Assembly: GCA_017504735.1 (NCBI GenBank)
Contig: JAFVQP010000070.1
Coordinates: 25,861 to 89,860, forward strand
Reading direction: 5' to 3'
DNA: 64,000 nt
From: Clostridia bacterium
Lineage (GTDB): Bacteria > Bacillota_A > Clostridia > Christensenellales > Borkfalkiaceae
Below are positions 43,957 to 52,707 of this stretch, piece after piece. The notes under the pieces were generated by a model. That model saw nothing but the letters and a program-made list of their open reading frames with translations, was not told the origin of the DNA and did no database searches. A program made the position numbers and the translations under genes. The first letter of the stretch is position 1, and every line of letters begins with the position of its first letter.

Positions 43957-44721
43957 ATGAACGAAATTTTATCCCAACTGATCATCAAAAACGTACTGTC
44001 CTTCAATACAATGTTCGCCCATGAAAAGAGCAATCAATTTATAAAAAAGGATCGTGCGTGTTGGGGATTGTTTATCAACTACGAAGGCGAGGTTATCTTC
44101 AAAAACCACAGCGGCACCTACGTTGCAAACAGCAAGCATTTGCTCATTTTGCCCAAAGGAGCATCTTACGAGTGGAGCTGTTCGCGGTCGGGACATTACC
44201 TGCTTATCGACTTTGACAGCGATTTAGCAGTAAACGAGTTATTCTCTTTAACCATCAACGGAATTGAACCCTTGGAAAACAGTTTAAACGCCCTAGAACG
44301 GGTACACCTCTCCTCAAAAAACTTCTCGAACCTCGAAAGTATTTACCTTGTCTATTCCTTGATTTTAAACGCGTTAAAATTAGATCAAGAGCACAACAAT
44401 TACACCCCCAGCGTCAAGAAAAACCGCTTACGCCCTGCGATGGATTACCTTTTAAGCCATTTTACCTCATCCATTAAAAACAAGGAGCTGGCTGATTTAT
44501 GCGGTATTTCCGAGGTGTATTTTAGAAAACTTTTTTTAGAGGTGTACGGCATTTCCCCGATAACGTATATCCAAAATTTACGCATTAGCCGCGCCAAAGA
44601 AATGCTAAAGAGTGATTACAACAGCATCGCCGATATCGCTTTTTCGTTGGGATATAATAACATATACGAATTTTCCAAAGCCTTTAAAAAACATACGGGC
44701 GTACCCCCGTCAAAGTATTAA
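43957..44721 (+). CDS. AraC-family transcriptional regulator (second)
   Basis: A 254-residue regulator with an N-terminal cupin-like domain (KDRACWGLFINYEGEVIFKNHSGTYVANSKHLLILPKGASYEWS) and a C-terminal AraC HTH pair at residues 155-254 (IKNKELADLCGISEVYFRKLFLEVYGISPITYIQNLRISRAKEML...NSIADIAFSLGYNNIYEFSKAFKKHTG). The start is ATG 43957 (GGGAGG six bases upstream) rather than the GTG two codons earlier. It has its own promoter and terminator and is convergent with the tyrosine-phosphatase cluster. Its target is not evident; it may sense a glycan product. Confidence 0.92.
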   Translation: MNEILSQLIIKNVLSFNTMFAHEKSNQFIKKDRACWGLFINYEGEVIFKNHSGTYVANSKHLLILPKGASYEWSCSRSGHYLLIDFDSDLAVNELFSLTINGIEPLENSLNALERVHLSSKNFSNLESIYLVYSLILNALKLDQEHNNYTPSVKKNRLRPAMDYLLSHFTSSIKNKELADLCGISEVYFRKLFLEVYGISPITYIQNLRISRAKEMLKSDYNSIADIAFSLGYNNIYEFSKAFKKHTGVPPSKY

Positions 44722-44726
44722 TAATC

Positions 44727-44759
44727 AAAAAAAGCAATCACGGTTGTGATTGCTTTTTT
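44727..44759. terminator. Bidirectional terminator between convergent units
   Basis: AAGCAATCAC/GTGATTGCTT stem flanked by A- and T-runs on both sides. It serves the second AraC gene on plus and the tyrosine-phosphatase cluster on minus. Confidence 0.88.
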
Positions 44760-44762
44760 CAT

Positions 44763-44790
44763 CTCAATGCATACCTGGCTGGCTCATTTT
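44763..44790. repeat. Dispersed intergenic repeat, copy 4
   Basis: CTCAATGCATACCTG followed by GCTGGCTCATTTT, spanning the stop of the cytoplasmic phosphatase gene. Confidence 0.65.
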
Positions 44791-45821
44791 ATCAATATAT
44801 CCCCAAAAAAGATCCCTTTAATCGTTTCGATTTCTTCCTGTGTAACCCCGATAGAATGAAGATAACTAACCGTCTTTTCCTGCAGGGTATCCCCCTCATA
44901 TTCTGACGTTAATCTATCGTAAAACCAGTGAAACCACTCGCTTGATTCCCCCGTTTTCGTATTACGCTCGCCATAAATGGAAAAACTGGAAAATTCGTAA
45001 TCCTTGATACAAGCCAGTTCCGATTCACCCAAAAGCGCACGCAACAAAAAGGTCACCGTGTCCGTCCGATCCGAACCTGCCGTACAATGATAATACAGCG
45101 GATAATTGTTTTTATCCGCAAACAACGCAAACACTTTTCTAAATCGTTCAGGCTCCTTCATCGCCGCATCGTAGCCGTTGATGGTTGCATAAATCAGCTT
45201 CACCCCAGGGATAAAGCCTTCTTCCCCCACCCCCGATTCTTCCGTACTGCGCAAATCAATCTCCGTCTTAATCCCAAGCACGTCACGCATATACGCCATA
45301 CCCTTTTCGGTAAGCGTTGTGTCAAGAGGATCGCGGGGCAAAGGGGTCACCGAACCGCCTCGATAGGCAATGCCCTGCACGATTTTTTTACCGTCCATCG
45401 TTTCATAACCGCCAAAATCGCGCACGTTGCAAATACCGTCAAAATCCATCACGCGAGGTCCAAGCGACGTGGTTTGGAACTCGCCCAAAGCACACTCCAA
45501 CACCCTGCCAGCTTTATCAAATGCAGTGATGCGCATAAAATAATTGCTTGCCTTGTACAAATTGTACAAATCCGCAACACGCGCGTCCCCTGCAATTTTC
45601 AGCGAAATTTTATCGGAAAAATCACACTCCCTTGCATATTCCACAAGGAAATTTTCCGCAGGTTCTCCCTCGTATTGCCACCCCACCTGTATGGGCACAA
45701 AGGCATTTCTTACCTCGACAAAATAATCGGCAACATTCGCTTCTGCACCTGCTTGCAAATATTTTTTTGCGTTTTCGATATAGGGGAATACTTCCCCTTT
45801 CGGAGAGAGAATTTTCAACAT
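44784..45821 (-). CDS. Tyrosine-phosphatase-like protein without export signal
   Basis: A 345-residue paralogue of the three lipoprotein phosphatases upstream. It begins directly at GEVFPYIENAKKYLQAGAEAN, which in the paralogues comes after the signal and stalk, so it should stay in the cytoplasm. Residues 25-120 are fibronectin-III-like; residues 125-340 are the Y_phosphatase3-type domain with NVRDFGGY near 140 and the signature HCTAGSDRT near 245 (Cys and Arg kept). Its Ser and Asp around the loop (GSDRTDT) differ from GADRTGT in the others. Its ATG lies three bases after the stop of the next gene. It was probably created by loss of the 5' part of a duplicated copy. Confidence 0.8.
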   Translation of the reverse strand: MLKILSPKGEVFPYIENAKKYLQAGAEANVADYFVEVRNAFVPIQVGWQYEGEPAENFLVEYARECDFSDKISLKIAGDARVADLYNLYKASNYFMRITAFDKAGRVLECALGEFQTTSLGPRVMDFDGICNVRDFGGYETMDGKKIVQGIAYRGGSVTPLPRDPLDTTLTEKGMAYMRDVLGIKTEIDLRSTEESGVGEEGFIPGVKLIYATINGYDAAMKEPERFRKVFALFADKNNYPLYYHCTAGSDRTDTVTFLLRALLGESELACIKDYEFSSFSIYGERNTKTGESSEWFHWFYDRLTSEYEGDTLQEKTVSYLHSIGVTQEEIETIKGIFFGDILIK

Positions 45822-45824
45822 ACT

Positions 45825-47255
45825 TTAATCTTCTTTCTTTTGTACAGCCCACGCCGCAAGCAAGTCGGAATACTGCTCGTTCAACGCTTTCTTTTCCGCC
45901 TTACGCACCGAAACCGTCGGTGTATAGGTGTAACCCTCCACCTCTACTTCGCCGTAGAAAATCGCCTTAATTTTATCCATTTGCGACTGCGTAACGCCGA
46001 TTGAACGCATCCACGTTTCCGCCTTTTCCTGCTTGGTATTGCCCGCATAAGCGTTCAATTTTTCCATAAAGGCATCCCAAGATTCCTTGTACCCGCCCGA
46101 CTTGGTATCACGCAAGCCGTAGCTGGAAAAACTGGTCAACTCATACCCCTGCAAACATTCCAACTCAGAAACGCCAAGGAAGGTATGCAAAAGATAGATT
46201 ACCGTACCCGTTCTGTCCGCGCCGCCTGTACAATGGATGTAGAAGGGATAATTATTCACGTCGGAAAGCATCGTAAAGAATTGCAACATTTCCTCGTCGT
46301 ACCAATCCTTAAAGATGTCGCCATAACCGTTGATTGTGATGTAGGTAAGGGATGCCCCAGGGATCACACTGCCTTGTTCCAGCGTGATGCCTGCTTCCTG
46401 CGCCGTACGGAAGTCAATTTCCGTCTTAATCCCCATCACCTCGCTCATATAAGCTTTTCCCTCGTCGGAAATTTGGTGCATTTGCCCGTTGTTGGGCGGA
46501 ATGGTCAAGCAACCGCCGCGGTATGCAATGCCTTGTGCAAGCGTTTTACCGTCCGTGGTGGTATAACCGCCAAGGTCGCGTACGTTGCGCACGTCGTCCA
46601 CCTTCATAAAGCGAGGACCAAGGTCGGTCGTGTAAAATTCACCTTCCTGCTTTTCTACCAACTCACCCTTTCTATTAAACGCGGAAATACGCACGTAATA
46701 GGTGGTTGCTTTATAAAGATTATATACCTCAATTGAACGGTCTCTAGCACCTGCTTCCACCGCAATCGCATCAGAATAGTCCGCTTTTGTCGCATATTCT
46801 ACAAGGAATTTCCCTGCACCCGTCGCCGTCCATTTCCACTCGATTTTTACAGGTGCCCATTGACTGCTTACGTTTTGGTAGTAATCCCCGACAACCGCAC
46901 CTGCGCCTGCCTGCAAATACCCCTTGATGCTGTCAAGGTAAGGAAAAACTTCCCCGCTCGTTATCACCGATAAATTTTGCGTCTCAGGCTTTTCCTCAGG
47001 GGTTTCCGAGTTTTCAGGGGTAGAGCTTTCAGGTTCTTCCGAGGTTTCAGGGGTAGAACTTTCAGGTTCTTCCGATACGTCGGACGTGGAAGATACTTCT
47101 TCTTTTTCTGAAGATGCAGGGCTTTCCACCTGTACCGAGCTTTCGCTTGCAGAAGAACCGCCAAGGATACCTTCTAGTGCAGAGCAACCCGATGCGCCAA
47201 CGGTCAAGGCGCCCAACAATGCACAAAGCGCTGTTAAAATAGAACGCTTTTTCAT
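45825..47255 (-). CDS. Tyrosine-phosphatase-like lipoprotein, single domain
   Basis: A 476-residue lipoprotein; ASGC gives the modified Cys near residue 24. Residues 30-95 are a Ser/Glu/Pro stalk; 105-215 an Fn3-like domain (IEWKWTATGAGKFLVEYATKADYSD); 220-450 the phosphatase domain. Its hallmarks are NVRDLGGY near 235, IAYRGG, IDFRTAQEAG, and HCTGGADRTGT near 343 (C-x5-R). Family knowledge: such secreted phosphatases (LipA-like) hydrolyse phosphotyrosine or phosphoinositides. The natural substrate here is unknown. It lies 12 bases after the double-domain gene. Confidence 0.88.
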   Translation of the reverse strand: MKKRSILTALCALLGALTVGASGCSALEGILGGSSASESSVQVESPASSEKEEVSSTSDVSEEPESSTPETSEEPESSTPENSETPEEKPETQNLSVITSGEVFPYLDSIKGYLQAGAGAVVGDYYQNVSSQWAPVKIEWKWTATGAGKFLVEYATKADYSDAIAVEAGARDRSIEVYNLYKATTYYVRISAFNRKGELVEKQEGEFYTTDLGPRFMKVDDVRNVRDLGGYTTTDGKTLAQGIAYRGGCLTIPPNNGQMHQISDEGKAYMSEVMGIKTEIDFRTAQEAGITLEQGSVIPGASLTYITINGYGDIFKDWYDEEMLQFFTMLSDVNNYPFYIHCTGGADRTGTVIYLLHTFLGVSELECLQGYELTSFSSYGLRDTKSGGYKESWDAFMEKLNAYAGNTKQEKAETWMRSIGVTQSQMDKIKAIFYGEVEVEGYTYTPTVSVRKAEKKALNEQYSDLLAAWAVQKKED

Positions 47256-47267
47256 AATAAATCCCTC

Positions 47268-50200
47268 TTATCTATTTATCCAAGCCGTTTCATTGTAAAC
47301 GGTCAGCGAAGTTACCGCATCCGTACGAATCCAGAACCCCATTTTTGCATTTTCAGAAGAAATTTCATTTGCAACACGTTTTGCGAAAACGTAGGTATAA
47401 TCGTAAGAAGTACTTCCTTCAACGGAAAGGGTCAAAACCGCCGTATCCCCTACGATTTCCACCGACATGTACAAGGTTGCGCCATTGTTCAACAGTGTAG
47501 ACGACAAGCCCATACCTGTATCACGTGCCACTTCCTTCATCGTACCATTGGCATCCAGGGTATAAGGACGAAGCTCGCCGCCGCGGCATTCGAACCCATA
47601 GCTACCGATCAACATACGGAAACCGCCCTGTGTTTTTTCCACCGTCGTGCTTGTTGCGCGGATAATCGCCATTTTGCCATATCCCACAACACCGCTACCC
47701 GTAAGCAACACTTTGTTTTCCGTCAATACTACCTTGCCGTCGCTATCAAAAGTAAGTACGTTATCCATACGTACAATGTCCATGGACTTCCAATTGATTT
47801 CAAACGCAACCTCTGTTCCGTCCGTGAATACTACTTTACACTCTGCTTTGCTGTTGGGCAAAGCAGGCAACTGTGCCTCCGTAACGGTAAGGATGCCGTT
47901 CACGTAGGCGAAAGGCGTTTCTACACCGCCAAGGTATAACTTAGCAGGCACTTTACTGCCCACAATGGAAATCACCAAATCCCCATCCAAGCCTTTGCGG
48001 AAGGTTTGAGGCGCATGGATATCCACCTTCGTTTCTTCCCCGAAGAAAATCGCCTTAATGTTGTAAATTTCCGTTTCCGTTACACCGATGGAAAGCAGGT
48101 AATTTTCCGTCTTTTCTTGTAAATTTGCACCATCATACGCCTTCAACATCGCAATCATATCGTTGAACTCTTCCCAGTACTGATACCCTTTCGCCGCGCG
48201 AGGGCCATACACGGAGAAGGTGGTAAAGGCAAAATCTTGGATACATTCTTCCTCGCTTACACCAAGGAATGCCTGCAACAAGAAGGTTACCGTACCCGTT
48301 CTATCCGCACCGCCCGTGCAGTGGTAGTACAAGGGATAGTTCTTTTCATCAGAAAGATAGGAGAAAAGCTTGCGGTAGCTTTCCTTTCCGTGATAAAAAG
48401 GAGCCGTATAACCGCCAAGAGATATGTAGGTAAGGTTCACGCCAGGGACAACGCTTTCATAGCCAATCCCCGATTCGCTCGTGTTACGGAAATCAAGCTC
48501 TCCCTTGATCCCCATCACTTCGCTCATGTATTTTTTACCCGCTTCGGTAATATTGCTGTCGTAATTAAACCCAACCGCAGGGGTCAACGCACCGCCACGG
48601 TACGCAATACCCTGCTGAACCGTTTTACCAAGCGAGCTTTCATGCCCGCCGATATCACGCACGTTGTAGATACCTTCCACGTTCATAACACGAGGACCAA
48701 GATCGGTTGTATAGAAGTCACCGCAATCCGTTTCAACCACGTTCCCCCATGCATCCAACACCGATACGCGCACGTAATAGGTGGTTGCTTTGTAAAGGTT
48801 GTACAAATCCACCGAACGCTTCGTTGCATCCGTTTCCACAACAAGCGCATCGGAATAATCCGCCTTCGTTGCGTATTCCACACGGAATTTGCTCGCATCC
48901 GATGCGGTGTAGTCCCATTTTACCTGAATAGGCACCTGAGGATTTTTTGCTTTGTTGTAGTAATCCGCAGGGTTTGCCGATGCGCCTGCCAACAGGTAAT
49001 TTTTCGCATTTTCAATATAGGGATAAACCTCACCCGTAGGTGCGGTAACCGTCAACGCATTCGGGATCTCTTCCTCTATCGTTTCTTCCCCGAAGAAAAT
49101 CGCCTTAATGTTGTAGATTTCCGTTTCCGTCACACCGATGGAAAGCAAGTAATTTTCCGTCTTTTCTTGTAAATTTGCACCATCATACTTCTTCAACAGC
49201 GCAATCATATCGTTGAATTCTTCCCAATACTGATACCCTTCCGCTGCGCGAGGGCCATACACGGAGAAGGTGGTAAAGGCAAAATCTTGGATACATTCTT
49301 CCTCGCTTACGCCAAGGAATGCCTGCAACAAGAAGGTTACCGTACCCGTTCTATCCGCACCGCCCGTGCAGTGGTAATACAAGGGATAATTCTCTTCGTT
49401 TGAAAGATAGGAGAAAAGCTGGCGATAGCTTTCCTTCCCATGATAGAAAGGAGCTGTATAACCGCCAAGAGGTATGTAGGTAAGGGTTACGCCAGGGACA
49501 ACGCTTTCATAGCCAATCCCCGATTCGCTCGTTTTACGGAAATCAAGTTCTCCCTTGATCCCCATCACTTCGCTCATGTATTTTTTACCCGTTTCGGTAA
49601 TATTGCTGTCGTAATTAAACCCAACCGCAGGGGTCAACGCACCGCCACGGTACGCAATACCCTGTTGAACCGTTTTACCAAGCGAGCTTTCATGCCCACC
49701 GATGTCACGCACGTTGTAGATACCTTCCACGTTCATAACACGAGGGCCAAGATCCGTCGTCTTAAATTGTGTTTCCGCACGTCCAAGCACGTCTCCGTTT
49801 GAAGCCACCGCCTTAATACGAACATAGTAGGTGGTATCCTTGTAAAGGTTATACAAATCAAAAGAACGCTTGGTAATCCCCACGTCTTCGATGATGGCGT
49901 CGGAATAGTCCGCCTTCGTTGCATATTCTACAAAAAGCTTTCTTGCCCCTCTACCGCTCATCTGCCATTTCAACTCGATAGGCACCTGAGGGTTCTTTGC
50001 TTGGTTGTAGTAATCCGCAGGGTTTGCCGATGCGCCTGCCAACAGATATTCTTTCGCGTTTTCAATATACGGGAACACCTCTTCTCCGTATGCAGGCGCG
50101 GATATCGTAATCGTGATCGAGGATTGCTCATCAGGGTCTTCCGAAGTCTCAGGCGTGGAAGAGCTTTCAGGGTCTTCCGACACGTCAGGCGTGGAAGAAC

Positions 50201-50396
50201 TTTCAGGGGCTTCCGACACGTCAGGCGTGGAAGAGGTTTCTTCCTTTTCCGAAGACGTAGGGTTTTCCACCTGTACCGAGCTTTCGCTTGCAGACGAACC
50301 GCCAAGCAATCCGCCGAGCGCAGAACAACCCGACGCACCAATGGTCAAGGCGCCCAACAACGCACAAATCATCGTTAAAATAGAACGTTTTTTCAT
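47268..50396 (-). CDS. Lipoprotein with two tandem tyrosine-phosphatase domains and lectin-like tail
   Basis: A 1042-residue lipoprotein (Cys near 24). After a stalk of near-identical STPDVSEDPES units come two Fn3-plus-phosphatase modules, with HCTGGADRTGT near residues 347 and 694; both keep Cys, Arg and NVRDIGG. The modules are almost identical at the DNA level over long stretches, showing recent duplication or gene conversion. Residues 800-880 are an Ig-like spacer and 885-1042 a jelly-roll domain (VVGYGKMAIIRATSTTVEKTQGGFRMLIGSYGFE) shared with the gene at 50530. I start at ATG 50396 (AGGGGA upstream, MKKRSIL as in the paralogues); an in-frame ATG six codons earlier overlaps the stop of the fossil copy. 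Confidence 0.88.
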   Translation of the reverse strand: MKKRSILTMICALLGALTIGASGCSALGGLLGGSSASESSVQVENPTSSEKEETSSTPDVSEAPESSSTPDVSEDPESSSTPETSEDPDEQSSITITISAPAYGEEVFPYIENAKEYLLAGASANPADYYNQAKNPQVPIELKWQMSGRGARKLFVEYATKADYSDAIIEDVGITKRSFDLYNLYKDTTYYVRIKAVASNGDVLGRAETQFKTTDLGPRVMNVEGIYNVRDIGGHESSLGKTVQQGIAYRGGALTPAVGFNYDSNITETGKKYMSEVMGIKGELDFRKTSESGIGYESVVPGVTLTYIPLGGYTAPFYHGKESYRQLFSYLSNEENYPLYYHCTGGADRTGTVTFLLQAFLGVSEEECIQDFAFTTFSVYGPRAAEGYQYWEEFNDMIALLKKYDGANLQEKTENYLLSIGVTETEIYNIKAIFFGEETIEEEIPNALTVTAPTGEVYPYIENAKNYLLAGASANPADYYNKAKNPQVPIQVKWDYTASDASKFRVEYATKADYSDALVVETDATKRSVDLYNLYKATTYYVRVSVLDAWGNVVETDCGDFYTTDLGPRVMNVEGIYNVRDIGGHESSLGKTVQQGIAYRGGALTPAVGFNYDSNITEAGKKYMSEVMGIKGELDFRNTSESGIGYESVVPGVNLTYISLGGYTAPFYHGKESYRKLFSYLSDEKNYPLYYHCTGGADRTGTVTFLLQAFLGVSEEECIQDFAFTTFSVYGPRAAKGYQYWEEFNDMIAMLKAYDGANLQEKTENYLLSIGVTETEIYNIKAIFFGEETKVDIHAPQTFRKGLDGDLVISIVGSKVPAKLYLGGVETPFAYVNGILTVTEAQLPALPNSKAECKVVFTDGTEVAFEINWKSMDIVRMDNVLTFDSDGKVVLTENKVLLTGSGVVGYGKMAIIRATSTTVEKTQGGFRMLIGSYGFECRGGELRPYTLDANGTMKEVARDTGMGLSSTLLNNGATLYMSVEIVGDTAVLTLSVEGSTSYDYTYVFAKRVANEISSENAKMGFWIRTDAVTSLTVYNETAWINR
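50128..50226 (-). repeat. 36-bp tandem repeat in the stalk, about 2.7 units
   Basis: Units encode SSTPDVSEDPES-type peptides. The same unit is present three times in the neighbour gene at 52202-52309. Near-identity suggests that slippage changes stalk length. Confidence 0.7.
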
Positions 50397-50410
50397 AAAT
50401 ATTCCCCTTT

Positions 50411-50515
50411 TCATTTTTTCGGTGATAACACTTCACCGAAGAAAGTTGCCTTAAAATCGTAATCACCGATATATCCGTCCTGTTCCGACCTCAAATATCG
50501 TCGGTGAGAGAATTT
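50411..50515 (-). pseudogene. Fossil 3' end of another tyrosine-phosphatase gene
   Basis: In one minus-strand frame this gap reads YLRSEQDGYIGDYDFKATFFGE, which aligns without gaps to the C-terminal YLLSIGVTETEIYNIKAIFFGE of the intact paralogues (11 of 22 identical, including KAxFFGE). The frame ends TGA at 50413-50411, overlapping an ATG of the next gene. Nothing upstream of about 50515 aligns. It is the remnant of a deleted sixth domain copy. Confidence 0.6.
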
Positions 50516-50529
50516 TTAGCGTTGTTCAA

Positions 50530-52476
50530 TTAGTTTTCTTGCTTTTGTGCGTCCCACGCAGCAGAATTATAAATGGTTACAGAATCCACTTCATCCAAAC
50601 GCATGTAGATGGCAAGTTTTGCATTTTCGTGGGCGATTTCATTTCCGATACGTTCAAAGTTATAGGTAAATTCTACCGTTTGCGAACCTTCAACACGTAC
50701 AGTCAACGCCGCCGTAGCTTCATCAACCATTTCCACCGACATATACAACGTACCGACCTGTTCAAAGGGATAACTAGACACCTTAAAGCCAGTATCTCTC
50801 GATACTTCCGCAACTGTACCATTGCTGTCAATCGTATATACGCGCATGATATTGCCGCGGAATTCCAAGCCGTAACTGCCAAGGAACATTCTCAAACCGC
50901 CGTTCCCCGTCGCACCTTTTTCCATCGACATATGAATAATCGCCTTATTACCGTACCCTACTGCGCCGTTGCTATAAATGAACGTGCTTACTTCCGCCAA
51001 AGTAGCCGTGCCCGCTGCGTCAAAAGTAAACATTTCATCCATCGTTACGTCTACCCCGGTAGGTACTTCGGGAAGGTCAGGCGTTTCAGGCTGATTAGGA
51101 TCTTCAATCGTTTCTTCCCCGAAGAAGATTGCCTTAATGTTGTAAATTTCCGTTTCCGTTACACCGATGGAAAGCAAGTAATTTTCCGCTTTTTGCTGAA
51201 GGTTTTCCCCAGGGTACGCTTGCAAAAGTTCCTTCATTTCCTTATAACGGGCACCGTTATGAGGGTCGCTTTCGCCACGCAAACCATAGATGGAAAAGCT
51301 AGTAAATTCGTAACCTTGCGCACATTCTAACTCACTCACGCCAAGGAATGCTTGTAAAATATACACTACCGAGCCCGTTCTATCCGCGCCTGCAGTACAA
51401 TGCATATACAAGGGATAATTGTCTTTGTTTGAGAAGTAGGAAAAGATTCTACGGTAAACTTCCTTTTGACCCGAACCTACATTCCCCTTAAAGGGATCTT
51501 GATAACCGCCTGCTGTAATGTAGGTAAGCTTCGCACCGGGGACTAAGCTGCCGTCTTTGAGCTTAATACCCGATTCGTTTTCATCACGGAAATCAAGCTC
51601 ACCCTTGATACCAAGCACTTCGCTCATATATTTCTTGCCGTCTTCCGTAAGTTCAAGCCAGTTGCCGTTGGCAAGTTTCGAGTTGTTGTCCTTCAACGCA
51701 CCGCCGCGGAAAGCAACCCCCTGTTGAATCGTTTTACCAAGCGAGCTTTCGTAGCCGCCGATATCACGTACGTTGCAAATACCGTCGATGTTCATAACAC
51801 GAGGACCAAGGTCGGTCGTGTAAAATTCACCTTCCTGCTTTTCTACCAACTCGCCCTTTCTGTTGAACGCTGAAATACGCACGTAATAGGTGGTTGCCTT
51901 ATAAAGGTTATATACCTCAATCGAACGGTCTCTAGCGCCCGCTTCCACCGTAACCGCGTCAGAATAATCCGCTTCCGTCCCATATTCTACCAGGAATTTC
52001 CCTGCACCCGTCGCCGTCCATTTCCACGCGATTTCTATAGGTGCCTGGGGGTTATCCATCTTTTCGTAGTAGTCGGCAACGTCTGCGCCAGCCCCTGCTT
52101 GCAAATATGCCTTCGCAGTGTCCACGTAAGGGAATACTTCCCCTTCCGTCAATATCGCCAATGCGCTTTCCGTAGGCACCTCAGGCTCTTCCGAGTCTTC
52201 AGGGGTAGAGCTTTCGGGGTCTTCCGATACATCAGGCGTGGAAGAACTTTCAGGGTCTTCCGATACGTCAGGCGTGGAAGAACTTTCAGGGTCTTCCGAC
52301 ACGTCAGGCGTGGAAGAGGTTTCTTCCTTTTCCGAAGACGTAGGGTTTTCCACCTGTACCGAGCTTTCGCTTGCAGACGAACCGCCAAGCAATCCGCCGA
52401 GCGCAGAACAACCCGACGCAATGGTCAAGGTGCCCAACAATGCACAAATCGCTGTTAAAATAGAACGTTTTTTCAT
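50530..52476 (-). CDS. Tyrosine-phosphatase-like lipoprotein with lectin-like tail
   Basis: A 648-residue lipoprotein (signal ending ASGC, Cys near 23). A stalk with three SSTPDVSEDPES units precedes an Fn3-like domain (110-210) and the phosphatase domain (215-460): NVRDIGGY, VAFRGG, LDFRDENESG, HCTAGADRTGS near 362. Residues 490-645 are the jelly-roll domain also found in the gene at 47268. First gene of the cluster, with its own AraC-type promoter region at 52543-52605 and a leader of about 60 bases. The tail probably binds a glycan or keeps the enzyme near its substrate. Confidence 0.88.
   Translation of the reverse strand: MKKRSILTAICALLGTLTIASGCSALGGLLGGSSASESSVQVENPTSSEKEETSSTPDVSEDPESSSTPDVSEDPESSSTPDVSEDPESSTPEDSEEPEVPTESALAILTEGEVFPYVDTAKAYLQAGAGADVADYYEKMDNPQAPIEIAWKWTATGAGKFLVEYGTEADYSDAVTVEAGARDRSIEVYNLYKATTYYVRISAFNRKGELVEKQEGEFYTTDLGPRVMNIDGICNVRDIGGYESSLGKTIQQGVAFRGGALKDNNSKLANGNWLELTEDGKKYMSEVLGIKGELDFRDENESGIKLKDGSLVPGAKLTYITAGGYQDPFKGNVGSGQKEVYRRIFSYFSNKDNYPLYMHCTAGADRTGSVVYILQAFLGVSELECAQGYEFTSFSIYGLRGESDPHNGARYKEMKELLQAYPGENLQQKAENYLLSIGVTETEIYNIKAIFFGEETIEDPNQPETPDLPEVPTGVDVTMDEMFTFDAAGTATLAEVSTFIYSNGAVGYGNKAIIHMSMEKGATGNGGLRMFLGSYGLEFRGNIMRVYTIDSNGTVAEVSRDTGFKVSSYPFEQVGTLYMSVEMVDEATAALTVRVEGSQTVEFTYNFERIGNEIAHENAKLAIYMRLDEVDSVTIYNSAAWDAQKQEN
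52202..52309 (-). repeat. 36-bp tandem repeat in the stalk, three units
   Basis: Three near-identical 36-base units encode the acidic Ser/Pro stalk. See also 50128-50226. Confidence 0.75.
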
Positions 52477-52542
52477 AAATATTCCCCTTCAAATTTTTCT
52501 AAATCCGTATTACTACGTAATACAACCCTTCAAGGTACTTTT

Positions 52543-52605
52543 ATTATATCACATAATACGTGCCATTTCTACTCATTATTTTTTTTATTCTCCTCATTTT
52601 TTCGG
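52543..52605 (-). promoter_or_regulatory. Promoter with 21-bp direct-repeat activator site (copy C)
   Basis: TATAAT (52548-52543), half-sites TTCTACTCAT (52567-52576) and TTCTCCTCAT (52588-52597), TTTTTTCGG to 52605. Distances to the -10 box are identical to copy B, and the leader to the ATG at 52476 is about 60 bases as in copies A and B. Confidence 0.75.
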
Positions 52606-52707
52606 GAACAGTGGGAAAAACGTTCCAATTTTTATCATTAAATTGGAAAACGCTTTACTAAAGGCATAAAAAAACACTTCCCCAAGGAAGCGTTTTATAT
52701 AGTTTCG

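Noticed and set aside
50400..50430. Fourth copy of the AraC-type element (TTTTCATTTTTTCGG before the double-domain gene)
   Set aside because: Only the TCATTTTTTCGG end matches; both half-sites and the -10 are missing, and the same bases are better explained as the end of the fossil phosphatase frame.
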